A stretch of DNA of 64,000 nt from Arthrobacter sp. ISL-28 (GCF_018613875.1 NZ_JAGGPJ010000017.1:62001-126000); one strand, 5' to 3'; shown: positions 1 through 9,579, counted from the first letter of the stretch. Notes: a model not told the origin generated them from the letters alone. Numbers and translations: made by a program.

Positions 1-1
1 C

Positions 2-703
2 GGGGACCGGGTTAAGGCCAACCAGATCGCAGAGGTCTCCGTTCTGGCCCTGAACGGCAAAGACGGAGCCACCCTCGATGACAGCTTCCCCAAGGAACCC
101 CAGCCCGTTGAGCTGAACGACGAACTCAAGACCCAGAGCCCCATCATTTACAACGCCTTCGTAGGCGCGAAGGTCGGTTCTCACCTCGCCCTGGCCGCTC
201 CGGGCCAGGCCGGCGCGGACGGTAAGGCACAGCCGTCACAGCTGCTCATCATCAAGGTCCTGTCCGCCAAGGACGCCCCCAAAGTGCTGGACAAGCCTGA
301 GGGCGAGACTGTCACCCCGCCGCCAGGCCTGCCCACCGTCACCGAGAAGGACGGCGTGCCGGAGCTTGACGTCAAGGGCGTCAAAGCCCCCAAGGAGCTC
401 ATTGCACAGGACCTGATCAAGGGCAACGGCCCCGAGGTCAAGGCTACTGACACCCTGACCGTGAACTACGTGGGCGTCGCCCTGGCCAGCGGCAAGAAGT
501 TTGACTCAAGCTTCGACCGCAAGGAAAAGGCATCCTTCCCTTTGAACAATGTCATCAAGGGCTGGACCCAGGGCCTGACCGGCAAGACCGTCGGCTCCCG
601 CGTGCTCCTCGTCATCCCCAAAAAGCTCGCGTACGGCGACGCCGGCCAGGGCGAAGCCAAGGGCGACCTGGTGTTCGTCGTGGACATCCTCGGCGCCAAG
701 TAA
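2..703 (+). CDS. FKBP-type peptidyl-prolyl isomerase, two-domain, 5' partial
   Basis: The frame is open from the left edge to the TAA at 701-703, so the start and probably an export signal lie outside the window. The C-terminal half is a canonical FKBP domain: DTLTVNYVGV, then VIKGWTQGL and LAYGD. The first half looks like a second, degenerate FKBP-like domain with few active-site residues. Related actinobacterial proteins are exported lipoproteins that help fold extracytoplasmic proteins; the lipobox cannot be checked here. A second, single-domain FKBP follows 41 bases downstream on the same strand, suggesting co-transcription. The family call is firm; location and partners are inferred. Confidence 0.9.
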   Translation, partial: GDRVKANQIAEVSVLALNGKDGATLDDSFPKEPQPVELNDELKTQSPIIYNAFVGAKVGSHLALAAPGQAGADGKAQPSQLLIIKVLSAKDAPKVLDKPEGETVTPPPGLPTVTEKDGVPELDVKGVKAPKELIAQDLIKGNGPEVKATDTLTVNYVGVALASGKKFDSSFDRKEKASFPLNNVIKGWTQGLTGKTVGSRVLLVIPKKLAYGDAGQGEAKGDLVFVVDILGAK

Positions 704-744
704 ATTTTCCACAGCAGTTCCCCTACCAAGCAGAAGGAGCAACC

Positions 745-1140
745 ATGTCATTTGGTCAGCGAGACCTCGACCGCCAGAAGCCGGAAATCGACTTCCCTGA
801 AGGCCCGGTGCCCACTGATCTCGTGATCAAGGACCTCATCGAAGGCGACGGCCCCGAGGCAAAGGCCGGCGACACCGTCTCGACCCACTACGTCGGCGTT
901 GCCTGGTCCACTGGTGAAGAGTTTGACGCCTCATGGGGCCGCGGCGCTCCGCTGGACTTCCGGGTCGGCGTCGGGCAGGTCATCCAGGGCTGGGACCAGG
1001 GCCTGCTCGGCATGAAGGTCGGCGGCCGCCGCCGGCTCGAGATCCCCGCGGAACTCGCCTACGGGTCACGCGGTGCCGGCGGAGCCATCGGCCCCAACGA
1101 AGCCCTGATCTTCGTTGTGGACCTCGTGGGCGTCCGCTAA
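745..1140 (+). CDS. FKBP-type peptidyl-prolyl cis-trans isomerase, single domain
   Basis: A 131-residue protein about the size of a minimal FKBP12. The order DTVSTHYVGV, FDASWGRG, VIQGWDQGL, ELAYG and IFVVDL covers the FKBP fold, including the aromatic residues lining the proline pocket. There is no signal peptide, so it is probably cytoplasmic and catalyses prolyl isomerisation during folding. The ATG at 745 follows a strong AGAAGGAG ribosome binding site. It sits between the two-domain FKBP and pafBC, an arrangement known from Arthrobacter relatives. Confidence 0.93.
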   Translation: MSFGQRDLDRQKPEIDFPEGPVPTDLVIKDLIEGDGPEAKAGDTVSTHYVGVAWSTGEEFDASWGRGAPLDFRVGVGQVIQGWDQGLLGMKVGGRRRLEIPAELAYGSRGAGGAIGPNEALIFVVDLVGVR

Positions 1141-1270
1141 CCCCAAGGACTGCTCCTGCCCGCCCAGCGCCACCGGACACTGCGGCGGCGCCACGGGAGA
1201 GCGCGGTAACAATCGGAATGAATTTCCGCTTTGTTGCCGCGCTTTCGCATTTTTCCCGGAACAGCTTTAG

Positions 1271-1276
1271 TAACGT
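1271..1276 (+). promoter_or_regulatory. -10 element for a leaderless pafBC transcript
   Basis: TAACGT fits the actinobacterial TANNNT -10 pattern and lies seven bases before the GTG at 1284. There is no usable Shine-Dalgarno sequence. No convincing -35 was found. Confidence 0.4.
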
Positions 1277-1283
1277 GATGAGG

Positions 1284-3272
1284 GTGTCCGCCATACGTAC
1301 TGAACGCCTGCTGAACCTCCTGATCGCCCTCCTGAACTCCAGGTACGGGCTGCGCCGCAGCGAGCTTCGGGACAAGATCTACTCCACCAGCGCGGCCAGT
1401 GACGCCGCTTTTAGCCGGATGTTCGAGCGGGACAAGAACGATCTGCGGGACTTTGGTTTCGAGGTCGAAACAGTGACGGACCTCGGCTGGAGCTCCGACG
1501 ATCCCGCCACCACACGGTACCGGATCGGTAAGGAATCGAACCGCTTACCTGACGTGGAGCTTACGCCCGACGAATGGACCGTACTGCTGCTGGCCTCCCA
1601 GCTGTGGGAGCAGGCGGCACTCGGCCCGGCCGCCACAAATGCCATGCGCAAGCTTCAGGCGTCCAGCGGCCTGGCTGACGTGGAACTGCCCGCCGGCGTG
1701 CAGCCCCGGATCAAGCCCGCCGGCCAGGCCTTCGAGGACCTTGTGGCCGCGATGCACGCCCAGCACCCCGTCCGTTTCCGCTACCTCGCGGGCAGCACCC
1801 GCAGGGAAGAGGAGCGGGTGGTCGAGCCCTGGGGCCTGGGCAGCCGATTCGGCCAGTGGTACCTCGTGGGTCACGACCGGGGCCGTAATGCGCAGCGGTA
1901 CTTCCGGCTGTCGCGCTTCACGTCGGCGGTTTCAGTGCTGGCGAAGGAGACTTTCACGCCGCCGGTCGGCTTCAACGTCCGCGCAGAACTCGACAGCCTC
2001 CCGGAGCTGCCGCTCCGGTCCGCCGTCGTGGATGTCCGGGAGGACCGGCTGCTGGGACTGCGGAAGCGGTCCGAACCCGTCGCTTCGGGCCATCCGGAAG
2101 GGAGGCCCGACGACGGCTGGGACCGCCTGGCGGTTCCCTACCGGGACGCTGAGCTGCTGGGGGAGGAACTTGCATCTTATGGTCCGAACGCCAAGGTCGT
2201 GGAGCCCAAAGAGATTGCCGATGCGGTGCAGCGCCGCCTCACGGGTGCCGCCGCCTTCCTGGCCGCTCCGTTGCACTCCTATGCGTTCTCCGACGGGACA
2301 CCAGGAAAGCGCGCCCGCAAGCGGACCTCCGAAGACCAGCTGAAGCGCATGCTCCAGCTCGTGCCGTTTCTCGTCCACAACCAGGGGCTTCACATTCAGG
2401 ACGTGGCGGACCAGTTCGGGATAACACGCAAGGAACTCGAAAATGACCTGCTGATCCTCATCTGCTCAGGACTTCCGCAGGGCTATCCCGACGAACTGCT
2501 CGACATCCAATGGGAGGACGACCACGTCTTCATCACCCAGTCCTTGGAACTGAACCGCCCGGTCCGATTCACCGTGGACGAGGCCTGTGCCCTGCTGACC
2601 GGGCTGGAGACACTCAACGGTTTGCCTGAGCTCGCCGAGGGAAGCGCCCTGGAGTCCGTCACGCTCAAGCTCATGGCGGCTGCAGGGGAGGAAGGACTCC
2701 GTGCCGGCGCGCTCTCCGGGCCGGAGGTGGGGCCCGACAATACCGTCAACCTCGAAATGATCCGCAGCGCAATTTCCTCCGGGTCGCAGCTTCACCTTGT
2801 CTACCTCTCGGCCCAGAAGGATTCGCTTTCGGAGCGAGACGTCGACCCACTCCGGCTCTACTCCATGGACAACACCTGGTATTTCGAGGCGTACTGCCAC
2901 TCGGCTGCCGGCCTCCGGAACTTCAGGCTGGACCGGATAGAAGATCTCAAACCGAACGGAAAGCCGGTCTCATCGCCGGTCAAACCCGACGGCGGGTTCC
3001 CGGCAAAGCTGTTCACGCCCAACGACGACGACACCCTGGTGACCGTTCAGCTCACCGGGCGGGGTGTCGGGCTCGCGGACGACTACTACGCGGAGCGGAC
3101 GGCGGTGCTGCCTGACGGCGGACTGGTCGCCGAAATAAGGTTCGGAAGCACGTCATGGCTGCCGATGTTCGTGGCCCAGCACGGCGGAGCCGTGCGGATT
3201 CTCGAGCCGGCCGTGCTGGCGGAGGCGTCGCGGGACTGGATCGACGCGGCCCTGGCCCAGTACGCCAGCTAG
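1284..3272 (+). CDS. pafBC: PafBC fused WYL-domain transcriptional regulator
   Basis: The protein begins VSAIRTERLLNLL, the typical PafB N-terminus with a winged helix. It then contains two tandem PafB/PafC-type modules, each an HTH plus a WYL domain; the second HTH is near LKRMLQLVPFLVHNQG. In mycobacteria PafB and PafC form a heterodimer that activates the RecA/LexA-independent DNA damage response; in Arthrobacter the two are fused, as here. The length is 662 residues from this GTG. An ATG at 1278 or 1218 is possible, but the family alignment and a -10-like TAACGT seven bases upstream favour 1284. It opens the conserved pafBC-tatA-tatC-helY block. Confidence 0.92.
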   Translation: MSAIRTERLLNLLIALLNSRYGLRRSELRDKIYSTSAASDAAFSRMFERDKNDLRDFGFEVETVTDLGWSSDDPATTRYRIGKESNRLPDVELTPDEWTVLLLASQLWEQAALGPAATNAMRKLQASSGLADVELPAGVQPRIKPAGQAFEDLVAAMHAQHPVRFRYLAGSTRREEERVVEPWGLGSRFGQWYLVGHDRGRNAQRYFRLSRFTSAVSVLAKETFTPPVGFNVRAELDSLPELPLRSAVVDVREDRLLGLRKRSEPVASGHPEGRPDDGWDRLAVPYRDAELLGEELASYGPNAKVVEPKEIADAVQRRLTGAAAFLAAPLHSYAFSDGTPGKRARKRTSEDQLKRMLQLVPFLVHNQGLHIQDVADQFGITRKELENDLLILICSGLPQGYPDELLDIQWEDDHVFITQSLELNRPVRFTVDEACALLTGLETLNGLPELAEGSALESVTLKLMAAAGEEGLRAGALSGPEVGPDNTVNLEMIRSAISSGSQLHLVYLSAQKDSLSERDVDPLRLYSMDNTWYFEAYCHSAAGLRNFRLDRIEDLKPNGKPVSSPVKPDGGFPAKLFTPNDDDTLVTVQLTGRGVGLADDYYAERTAVLPDGGLVAEIRFGSTSWLPMFVAQHGGAVRILEPAVLAEASRDWIDAALAQYAS

Positions 3273-3282
3273 ACTACTCAGC

Positions 3283-3681
3283 ATGCCTTGGTGGTCCTGG
3301 ATCCTGATCTGGATTGCGCTGATAGCGCTTTCCCTGCTGTTCTACGTGCTCATGGGGATCCGGCTGTTCCGGAAGTTCATGGCGACCGCAAAGGAACTCG
3401 GTGCTGCCGGGGACAAGCTGGGGCGCCTGGCTGACCCGGGCAGCTTGACTGATCCGGGCATCCTGACTGATCCGGATCCCGAGACAGGCGATTCCGACGG
3501 CGCACGCCCCCAGATGCCGCACATCGTGCCTGGCGCTGCCGTATTTGCCTCGCCGCGCCACGTGCGGGAGGAATACCACGCCTCCAAATCGGCCCGGGTG
3601 GAAGCGCGGCGCCGGCGCCGGATCCGGCGCAAGGCCGAACGGGGACAGCCCCAGACGCTGCGCGACATCGAATTCAGATAG
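3283..3681 (+). CDS. Small membrane-anchored protein upstream of tatA
   Basis: A 132-residue protein with one N-terminal membrane segment (about residues 4-26, WSWILIWIALIALSLLFYV), a short amphipathic stretch and a basic arginine-rich C-terminus (RVEARRRRRIRRK). I recognise no named domain. A TAGACT -10-like element at 3270-3275, overlapping the pafBC stop, lies seven bases before the ATG, so the gene may be transcribed leaderless. Position between pafBC and tatA is typical of Micrococcaceae. A membrane or translocon accessory role is only guessed from context. Confidence 0.75.
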   Translation: MPWWSWILIWIALIALSLLFYVLMGIRLFRKFMATAKELGAAGDKLGRLADPGSLTDPGILTDPDPETGDSDGARPQMPHIVPGAAVFASPRHVREEYHASKSARVEARRRRRIRRKAERGQPQTLRDIEFR

Positions 3682-3684
3682 ACA

Positions 3685-3690
3685 TAGGAT
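3685..3690 (+). promoter_or_regulatory. Possible tatA promoter -10 (TAGGAT)
   Basis: TAGGAT fits TANNNT and lies 28 bases before the tatA start, leaving room for a short leader with the AAAGGA binding site. No clear -35 was found, so this is weak. Confidence 0.3.
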
Positions 3691-3717
3691 GTATCTAAAC
3701 GAAAGGACCACCCTGTC

Positions 3718-3987
3718 ATGAGGCTTGAAGGCTGGCATCTCATCATCATCATCGTTCTGGCTTTGGTGCTTTTCGCCGCACCGAAACTTCCTGGCATGGC
3801 CAGGAGCCTCGGCCAGTCGATGCGCATTTTTAAGTCGGAAGTCCGTGAAATGAAGAAGGACGGCGCGGCTGATGCCAAGGACGGTTCAGACCCGGTTGAA
3901 GGCAAGGTCGTGAACCACCCGCGTACCGCCGCCCCGGAGAACCATTCCACAGACGGCAACGACGTTCCGCCCCCGAACCGCGCCTAA
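3718..3987 (+). CDS. tatA: Sec-independent translocase subunit TatA
   Basis: An 89-residue protein with the TatA layout: an N-terminal membrane helix (IIIIVLALVLFAAPKLP), the hinge, then an amphipathic helix (ARSLGQSMRIFKSEVREMKK) and a charged, disordered tail. TatA multimers form the passage for folded twin-arginine proteins with TatC at the plasma membrane. The gene has an AAAGGA binding site and ends six bases before tatC. A separate tatB is not visible here. Confidence 0.95.
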   Translation: MRLEGWHLIIIIVLALVLFAAPKLPGMARSLGQSMRIFKSEVREMKKDGAADAKDGSDPVEGKVVNHPRTAAPENHSTDGNDVPPPNRA

Positions 3988-3993
3988 GCCCGC

Positions 3994-4830
3994 ATGGCAG
4001 TAACCATGGGTCGGCGATCCAATCCTGAGGGACGGATGGCCCTCCTCGACCATCTGAAAGAGCTCAGGAACCGTCTGTTCAAGTCCGCCATCGCGGTTGT
4101 CCTGGCAACTGTCGCGGGGTTCATGGTCTATCAGCCCATGCTCGCGGCCCTGATCAAGCCAATCCGGGATCTGAACGAAAACGAGGGCCGTCAGGCGTCC
4201 CTCAATTTCGACGGCGTGGCCAGCTCGTTTGACCTCATGATCCAGGTCTCCGTCTTCCTGGGCCTGATCCTAGCCAGCCCCGTCTGGCTGTACCAGCTGT
4301 GGGCTTTTATCGTTCCCGGACTCCACAAGAAGGAGCGGCGCCTGGCGCTGTCGTTCGTTGCGGCCGCCGTGCCGCTGTTCGTTGGTGGCGTCACGCTGGC
4401 GTGGTTGGTCCTGCCGAACGCTGTGCGGGTACTGACCGATTTCACGCCGGCGGGCGGATCAAATTTCATTAGCGCCCAGGTGTACCTGTCGTTTGTTTTG
4501 CGGCTGCTGCTTGCGTTCGGCATTGCCTTCCTGCTGCCGGTTGTCCTGTTCGGGCTGAATCTGGCGGGCATCCTGAAGGGGCAGCAACTCGTCAAAAGCT
4601 GGCGCATCACCGTCTTTCTCGTGTGCCTTTTCGCCGCCATGGCTGCACCCGGGGCTGACGCCATGAGCATGTTCTATCTCGCCGGGCCCATGCTGCTGTT
4701 GTTCTTCGCCGCCATCGGCCTCTGCCTCCTCAACGACCGCCGCCGCGACCGCCGGGCCGCCAAGCAGGCAGCTGAGACCGAGGCCACTGCAGATATTGCG
4801 ACTCCGGACAGTGAGCTGAGGAATCTCTAG
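3994..4830 (+). CDS. tatC: Sec-independent translocase subunit TatC
   Basis: A 278-residue polytopic protein with about six membrane helices and the N-terminal family signature LLDHLKELRNRLFKSA. The first periplasmic loop and the motif LYQLWAFIVPGLHKKERR are characteristic. TatC recognises the twin-arginine signal and recruits TatA. The ATG at 3994 lacks a clear binding site; an in-frame ATG at 4006 is an alternative start. The C-terminus is a charged, alanine/glutamate-rich cytoplasmic tail. It is co-directional with tatA, six bases apart. Confidence 0.95.
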   Translation: MAVTMGRRSNPEGRMALLDHLKELRNRLFKSAIAVVLATVAGFMVYQPMLAALIKPIRDLNENEGRQASLNFDGVASSFDLMIQVSVFLGLILASPVWLYQLWAFIVPGLHKKERRLALSFVAAAVPLFVGGVTLAWLVLPNAVRVLTDFTPAGGSNFISAQVYLSFVLRLLLAFGIAFLLPVVLFGLNLAGILKGQQLVKSWRITVFLVCLFAAMAAPGADAMSMFYLAGPMLLLFFAAIGLCLLNDRRRDRRAAKQAAETEATADIATPDSELRNL

Positions 4831-4842
4831 CGCCCGCCCCGC

Positions 4843-4848
4843 TAGGCT
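4843..4848 (+). promoter_or_regulatory. -10 element for a leaderless helY transcript
   Basis: TAGGCT lies exactly six bases before the helY ATG, and no Shine-Dalgarno sequence is present. The same hexamer occupies the same place before several other genes in this window. Confidence 0.5.
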
Positions 4849-4854
4849 TGAGGC

Positions 4855-7755
4855 ATGTCCACATCATCGGATTCAATGTCGCCGGCTGAACGTTACAGAG
4901 CCAGCGCCGAACGGATCGCCGAATCCAAAACGGACCTCGGGGCGTTCGTCCGCACCCTTGAGTTTGAGCTGGACGACTTCCAGCGCCAGGCGTGCCGGTC
5001 GCTCCAGGAGGGCCGGGGCGTGCTGGTGGCCGCACCCACCGGCGCGGGCAAGACGATCGTGGGCGAGTTCGCCATCTACCTGGCCCTGCAGCGGGGGCTG
5101 AAGGCCTTCTACACCACCCCCATCAAGGCGCTCAGCAACCAGAAGTACACGGAGCTCGCGGACAAATACGGCCCGGCCAATGTGGGCCTGCTGACCGGGG
5201 ACACCAGCATCAACGGCGAAGCACCCGTAGTGGTGATGACTACCGAGGTCCTGCGGAACATGCTGTACTCCGACTCCGCCTCCCTTGACGACCTTGGCTT
5301 CGTGGTCATGGATGAGGTCCATTACCTCGCAGACCGCTTCCGGGGTGCCGTCTGGGAGGAAGTCATCATCCATCTCCCCAGCGAGGTCCAGGTGGCCTCG
5401 CTGAGCGCCACCGTCTCCAACGCCGAGGAATTCGGTGCATGGCTGGACACTGTCAGGGGCGACACGGATGTCATCGTGTCCGAGCACCGTCCCGTACCGC
5501 TGTACCAGCACGTGATGGTGGGCAGGGAAATAGTCGACCTGTTTGCCGGAGAAACCACCTTCGATGAAATAGCTCCAGCAGGCAATCCCGCCACCATCTC
5601 TGCCGTGCCCGCAGCGCCTTCCCCCGACGACGCCGGCCGGCGTGGCTTCGAAGTCAACCCTGAGCTGCTGAGGCTTTCCAGGGAGGAAAGCCAGTTGAAC
5701 TTCCAGGGCCGCTTCGGCCATGGCGGCCGCAGCCAGCGGCGGCAGCAGCGCCAGCGCAACGGCGACAGGCCCCAGCAGGAGACCAGAACTGCCGTGCGCA
5801 GGGCCAGCAGGCCGCAGGTGATAGCCAGCCTGGACCGGCAGGACCTGCTGCCCGCCATCACGTTCATCTTCTCCCGGGCCGGTTGCGATGCGGCGGTGAC
5901 CCAGTGTGTATCGGCCGGGCTGTGGCTCACCACCGAGAAGGAACAGCGGATCATCGCCCAGCGCGTCGACGAGGCAGGGCAGGACATCCCGTCCGACGAT
6001 CTTGAAGTGCTCGGGTTTTGGAACTGGCGCGACGGGCTGCTTCGGGGCATCGCCGCCCACCACGCCGGAATGCTGCCCACCTTCAAGGAAGTCGTCGAAA
6101 AGCTGTTTGCCGACGGCCTGGTCAAGGCTGTCTTCGCCACCGAAACCCTGGCCCTTGGCATTAACATGCCGGCACGCTGCGTGGTGCTTGAGAAGCTCGA
6201 CAAATTCAACGGCGAAGCGCATGTCGACATTACGGCAGGGGAATACACCCAGCTCACCGGCCGGGCAGGCCGCCGCGGCATCGACGTCGAAGGCCACGCC
6301 GTGGTCTTGTGGCAGCCGGGGACCGATCCGGCGGCAGTCGCCGGCCTCGCGTCCAGGCGCACCTATCCGCTGAACTCCAGCTTCCGGCCCACCTACAACA
6401 TGAGCATCAACCTCTTGGCGCAATTTGGCCGGGCGCGGGCCCGGGAAATCCTTGAATCCTCGTTCGCCCAGTTCCAGGCTGACCGCTCAGTGGTGGGCCT
6501 GGCCAAGCAGGTGCGCAGTCGGGAGGAATCGCTAGCAGGGTACGCCAAGTCCATGACCTGCCACCTCGGCGACTTCACCGAGTACGCCCGGCTCCGGCGC
6601 GAACTGTCCGACGCTGAAAACTTCACCTCACGCACGAAGTCCAGGGCGCGGAAGTCGCTCAACGAGGATTCACTCAGCCGCCTCCTGCCTGGCGATGTGG
6701 TGGACGTCCCGGGCGGCCGTGCCCCCGGTTACGCGGTGGTGCTGAGCTCGGACCACAGCTCGCGCGAACCGCGACCGGCCGTGCTCACCATCGAAAACCA
6801 GCTGCGCCGAATAGGAATCGACGATCTTGAAGGACCTATCTCCCCGCTGACCCGGATCAGGATCCCCAAGTCCTTCAACGCCAAGGTCCCCAAATCCCGG
6901 CGTGATCTGGCCTCTTCCGTCCGCAATGCGCTGCGGGAGAACCGTCCGCCCACTCCCGGCAACCCGCGGAACACCGACTTCGGGCTCGGTGCCGGCTCTC
7001 CCAATCAGGAAAAGAAGATTGCTGAACTTCGGCGTGCCTTGCGCGCGCACCCCTGTCACGGCTGCAGCGAACGCGAGGACCACGCCCGGTGGTCCGAACG
7101 ATGGTGGAAACTGCGCAAGGAGACCGACGGGCTGGTCCGCCAGATCCAGGGCCGCACCAACACCATCGCCAAGACCTTTGACCGCGTCTGCGACGTCCTG
7201 TCCGCCTACGGATACCTGGAAACGCCGGAACCGGGCAAGCACAGAATCAGCATTGACGGCCAGCGCCTGCGCAGGATCTACGGCGAGAAGGACCTGCTGA
7301 TTTCGCAGGCTCTGCGCCAAGGCGCCTTTGACGACCTCGATGCCGTGGAGGTCGCTGCCCTTGCCAGCGTGCTGGTTTACCAGGCGAAGCGCGAGGACCG
7401 CGGCCTGCGTCCGCGCATGCCCAGCGTTTCGCTGGAGACAGCCGTGGACATTGTGGTCCGTGAATGGTCGGCGCTGGAGGACGTGGAGGAACAGAACAAG
7501 CTGCCCCTCACCGGCGAGCCGGAGCTGGGACTCGTCTGGCCGATCTACAAGTGGGCCCGAGGCCGGCATCTCCAGGAAGTGCTCAACGGCACCGAACTGG
7601 CCGCCGGGGACTTCGTCCGCTGGGTCAAGCAGGTAATCGACCTGCTCGACCAGCTGGCCAAGATTCCCGGGCTGGATCCGCGGCTTGCCAGGCTGTGCAG
7701 CGAAGCCATCAAATCTGTCCGCCGGGGCGTCGTGGCATATTCCATGGTGGTCTGA
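4855..7755 (+). CDS. helY: Ski2/Mtr4-like DEVH-box helicase HelY
   Basis: A 966-residue superfamily 2 helicase. Walker A is APTGAGKT (about residues 58-65), the DExH box is MDEVHYLADRFRG, motif III is SLSATVSNAEE, and motif VI lies in TGRAGRRGID. The C-terminal half carries the rRNA-processing arch and DSHCT-like region of the Ski2/Mtr4 group. The low-complexity insert around residues 240-320 is rich in Gln and Arg. HelY-type proteins are thought to act in RNA processing or degradation, and the mycobacterial helY also follows tatC. The start follows the leaderless-type TAGGCT element. Confidence 0.92.
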   Translation: MSTSSDSMSPAERYRASAERIAESKTDLGAFVRTLEFELDDFQRQACRSLQEGRGVLVAAPTGAGKTIVGEFAIYLALQRGLKAFYTTPIKALSNQKYTELADKYGPANVGLLTGDTSINGEAPVVVMTTEVLRNMLYSDSASLDDLGFVVMDEVHYLADRFRGAVWEEVIIHLPSEVQVASLSATVSNAEEFGAWLDTVRGDTDVIVSEHRPVPLYQHVMVGREIVDLFAGETTFDEIAPAGNPATISAVPAAPSPDDAGRRGFEVNPELLRLSREESQLNFQGRFGHGGRSQRRQQRQRNGDRPQQETRTAVRRASRPQVIASLDRQDLLPAITFIFSRAGCDAAVTQCVSAGLWLTTEKEQRIIAQRVDEAGQDIPSDDLEVLGFWNWRDGLLRGIAAHHAGMLPTFKEVVEKLFADGLVKAVFATETLALGINMPARCVVLEKLDKFNGEAHVDITAGEYTQLTGRAGRRGIDVEGHAVVLWQPGTDPAAVAGLASRRTYPLNSSFRPTYNMSINLLAQFGRARAREILESSFAQFQADRSVVGLAKQVRSREESLAGYAKSMTCHLGDFTEYARLRRELSDAENFTSRTKSRARKSLNEDSLSRLLPGDVVDVPGGRAPGYAVVLSSDHSSREPRPAVLTIENQLRRIGIDDLEGPISPLTRIRIPKSFNAKVPKSRRDLASSVRNALRENRPPTPGNPRNTDFGLGAGSPNQEKKIAELRRALRAHPCHGCSEREDHARWSERWWKLRKETDGLVRQIQGRTNTIAKTFDRVCDVLSAYGYLETPEPGKHRISIDGQRLRRIYGEKDLLISQALRQGAFDDLDAVEVAALASVLVYQAKREDRGLRPRMPSVSLETAVDIVVREWSALEDVEEQNKLPLTGEPELGLVWPIYKWARGRHLQEVLNGTELAAGDFVRWVKQVIDLLDQLAKIPGLDPRLARLCSEAIKSVRRGVVAYSMVV

Positions 7756-7771
7756 GCCCCCTGGGCTGAAA

Positions 7772-7789
7772 CCCACGGTGATCCGTGGG
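7772..7789 (+). terminator. Weak hairpin after helY
   Basis: CCCACGG and CCGTGGG form a perfect 7-bp stem with a TGAT loop. There is no T-run, so intrinsic termination is doubtful. Confidence 0.3.
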
Positions 7790-7857
7790 GCCGGATCCCC
7801 AGCGCCTGACCCGCGCGGCACCGCCAGCGCAAGAACGAACAAGGAGTTCCATCCCTC

Positions 7858-9525
7858 ATGACAGACGCAACGACCCGCGGCAACGCCAGTCCCCGCCCGT
7901 CGGCAGTGACGCTGTACCGCAACGGCTCCGTCTACACCGCCGCGGATCCGTTCGCCACAGCCATGCTGGTCGACGGCGGCACCGTCGCATGGGTGGGGTC
8001 GGAGCAGGCCGCAACGTCGATCGCTGACAGTTCCATGGAAGTCATCGACCTCCGCGGAGCTCTGCTGGCGCCGGGGTTCGTCGACTCCCATGTACACCTG
8101 ACGGAGACCGGCGTTGCGCTCGAAACGCTGCAGCTGGGTGGGGTCCGTTCCGCACGGGAGCTCCTGCAGGCTGTTGAGGGGGCGGCAGTGGCCGCCGGCC
8201 CTGTCCTGGGCCATGGCTGGGACGAGTCACTGTGGGAAGATCCAGCGCTCCCGGCGCCGGGCGAACTGGAGCGGGCCGCCGGGGGGCGGCCCGTCTACCT
8301 GTCCCGTGTGGACGCCCATTCTGCGCTCATTTCGCCCTCACTTGCCGCCACGGCACGGCTCGAAGAACTGGATGGCTTCGCCGCAAGCGGACACGTCACG
8401 CGGCAGGCCCACAGCGCGGCCCGGAAGGCGGCCCGGAACCTCCCGGCGGCAGCCCTGCAACGGTATCAGCGGCGGGCTCTGGCAGAAGCTGCCGCGAACG
8501 GTTATGTCGCGCTGGCGGAAATGGGTGCACCCCACATCGGAAGCGTGCTCGATCTGCAGCTCGCCGCCGGCTGGAATGCCGGAAGGGAGTCAGGCACCAC
8601 GCTGCCGGAGGTTCTGCCCTATTGGGGGCAGCTGACGACGTCGGTGGACGAAGCGGAGGCACTGCTCGCCGAGCTGGGAGTTCCCGTCCACGGCCTGGCG
8701 GGTGATCTGAACATCGACGGTTCGATCGGCTCGCGTACTGCCTCCCTCCGGGAACCATACGCTGACGCAGCGGGGGAGAAGGGGACCACATATCTCTCCA
8801 CGGACGAGGCGGCGGCCCATCTGGCTGCCTGCTCGATGCTCGGCATCCAAGGGGGTTTCCACGTCATCGGTGATGCAGGCCTCGATGCCGCTTTGGACGC
8901 GCTGGAGCAGGCTGCGGCCGAAGTGGGAGCGCAGCGGATCCGCGCCGCAGGGCACCGTTTTGAACACGTGGAAATGGCTGATGCTGAGGCAATCGCCAGG
9001 CTCGCCAAGTATTCCGTCACGGTGAGCGCCCAGCCCGCCTTCGACGCTGCCTGGGGCGGCCCGGGGCGGCTCTACGAACAGCGGCTCGGCGCCAGGAGCC
9101 AGCACCTGAACCCTTTCGCTTCCTTCTACGCGGCAGGCGTTCCCGTCTGCTTCGGCAGCGACAGCCCGGTGACGCCGCTGCGTCCGTGGGCCACGGTGAG
9201 GGCATGCCTGGAGCACAGCAACCCTGCCCAACGGATCTCCGCACGGGCGGCTTTCCTTGGCCATACCCGCGCCGGTTGGCGGGCCGCCAAACATGTCAAC
9301 CCGATGGCAGGGCAGCTGGTGCCGGGTGCGCCAGCCACATTTGCTGTCTGGGACGTCGAGGAGCTCATGGTCCAGGTGGCCGACGGCAGGGTCCAGTCCT
9401 GGAGCACCGATCCGAGGGCGCGTACACCCCTGCTTCCGGCCCTTGACACCGGTACCGATCCGCACTGCCTCCAGACCGTGCGGAACGGGCAGGAACTGTT
9501 TTCAGCAGAGTCCCTCCGCGGCTGA
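7858..9525 (+). CDS. YtcJ-like metal-dependent amidohydrolase
   Basis: A 555-residue member of amidohydrolase family 3. The metal-binding signature VDSHVHLTETG is near residue 79, a later histidine is in GGFHVIGDAG, and the catalytic aspartate is in FGSDSPVTPLRPW. The length fits the YtcJ group, whose members hydrolyse N-acyl or cyclic amide bonds; the substrate cannot be told from sequence. The ATG follows AAGGAG at a somewhat long spacing of about 11 bases. There is no signal peptide. It is downstream of helY by 102 bases and appears to be its own unit. Confidence 0.88.
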   Translation: MTDATTRGNASPRPSAVTLYRNGSVYTAADPFATAMLVDGGTVAWVGSEQAATSIADSSMEVIDLRGALLAPGFVDSHVHLTETGVALETLQLGGVRSARELLQAVEGAAVAAGPVLGHGWDESLWEDPALPAPGELERAAGGRPVYLSRVDAHSALISPSLAATARLEELDGFAASGHVTRQAHSAARKAARNLPAAALQRYQRRALAEAAANGYVALAEMGAPHIGSVLDLQLAAGWNAGRESGTTLPEVLPYWGQLTTSVDEAEALLAELGVPVHGLAGDLNIDGSIGSRTASLREPYADAAGEKGTTYLSTDEAAAHLAACSMLGIQGGFHVIGDAGLDAALDALEQAAAEVGAQRIRAAGHRFEHVEMADAEAIARLAKYSVTVSAQPAFDAAWGGPGRLYEQRLGARSQHLNPFASFYAAGVPVCFGSDSPVTPLRPWATVRACLEHSNPAQRISARAAFLGHTRAGWRAAKHVNPMAGQLVPGAPATFAVWDVEELMVQVADGRVQSWSTDPRARTPLLPALDTGTDPHCLQTVRNGQELFSAESLRG

Positions 9526-9579
9526 CGTCCGGGCAGTGGCGGTGCCGCAACAAACCGTCGCAACAAACCCCGCAACGGC

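Noticed and set aside
1218..1283. Upstream start for pafBC (MNFRFVAALS)
   Set aside because: The extra residues do not fit PafB proteins, which begin at the winged helix.
4873..6423. 516-residue minus-strand frame
   Set aside because: Antisense to helY, whose motifs are unambiguous; long shadow frames are expected at this GC content.
6670..8214. 514-residue minus-strand frame
   Set aside because: Antisense to the end of helY and the start of the amidohydrolase; no family signature.
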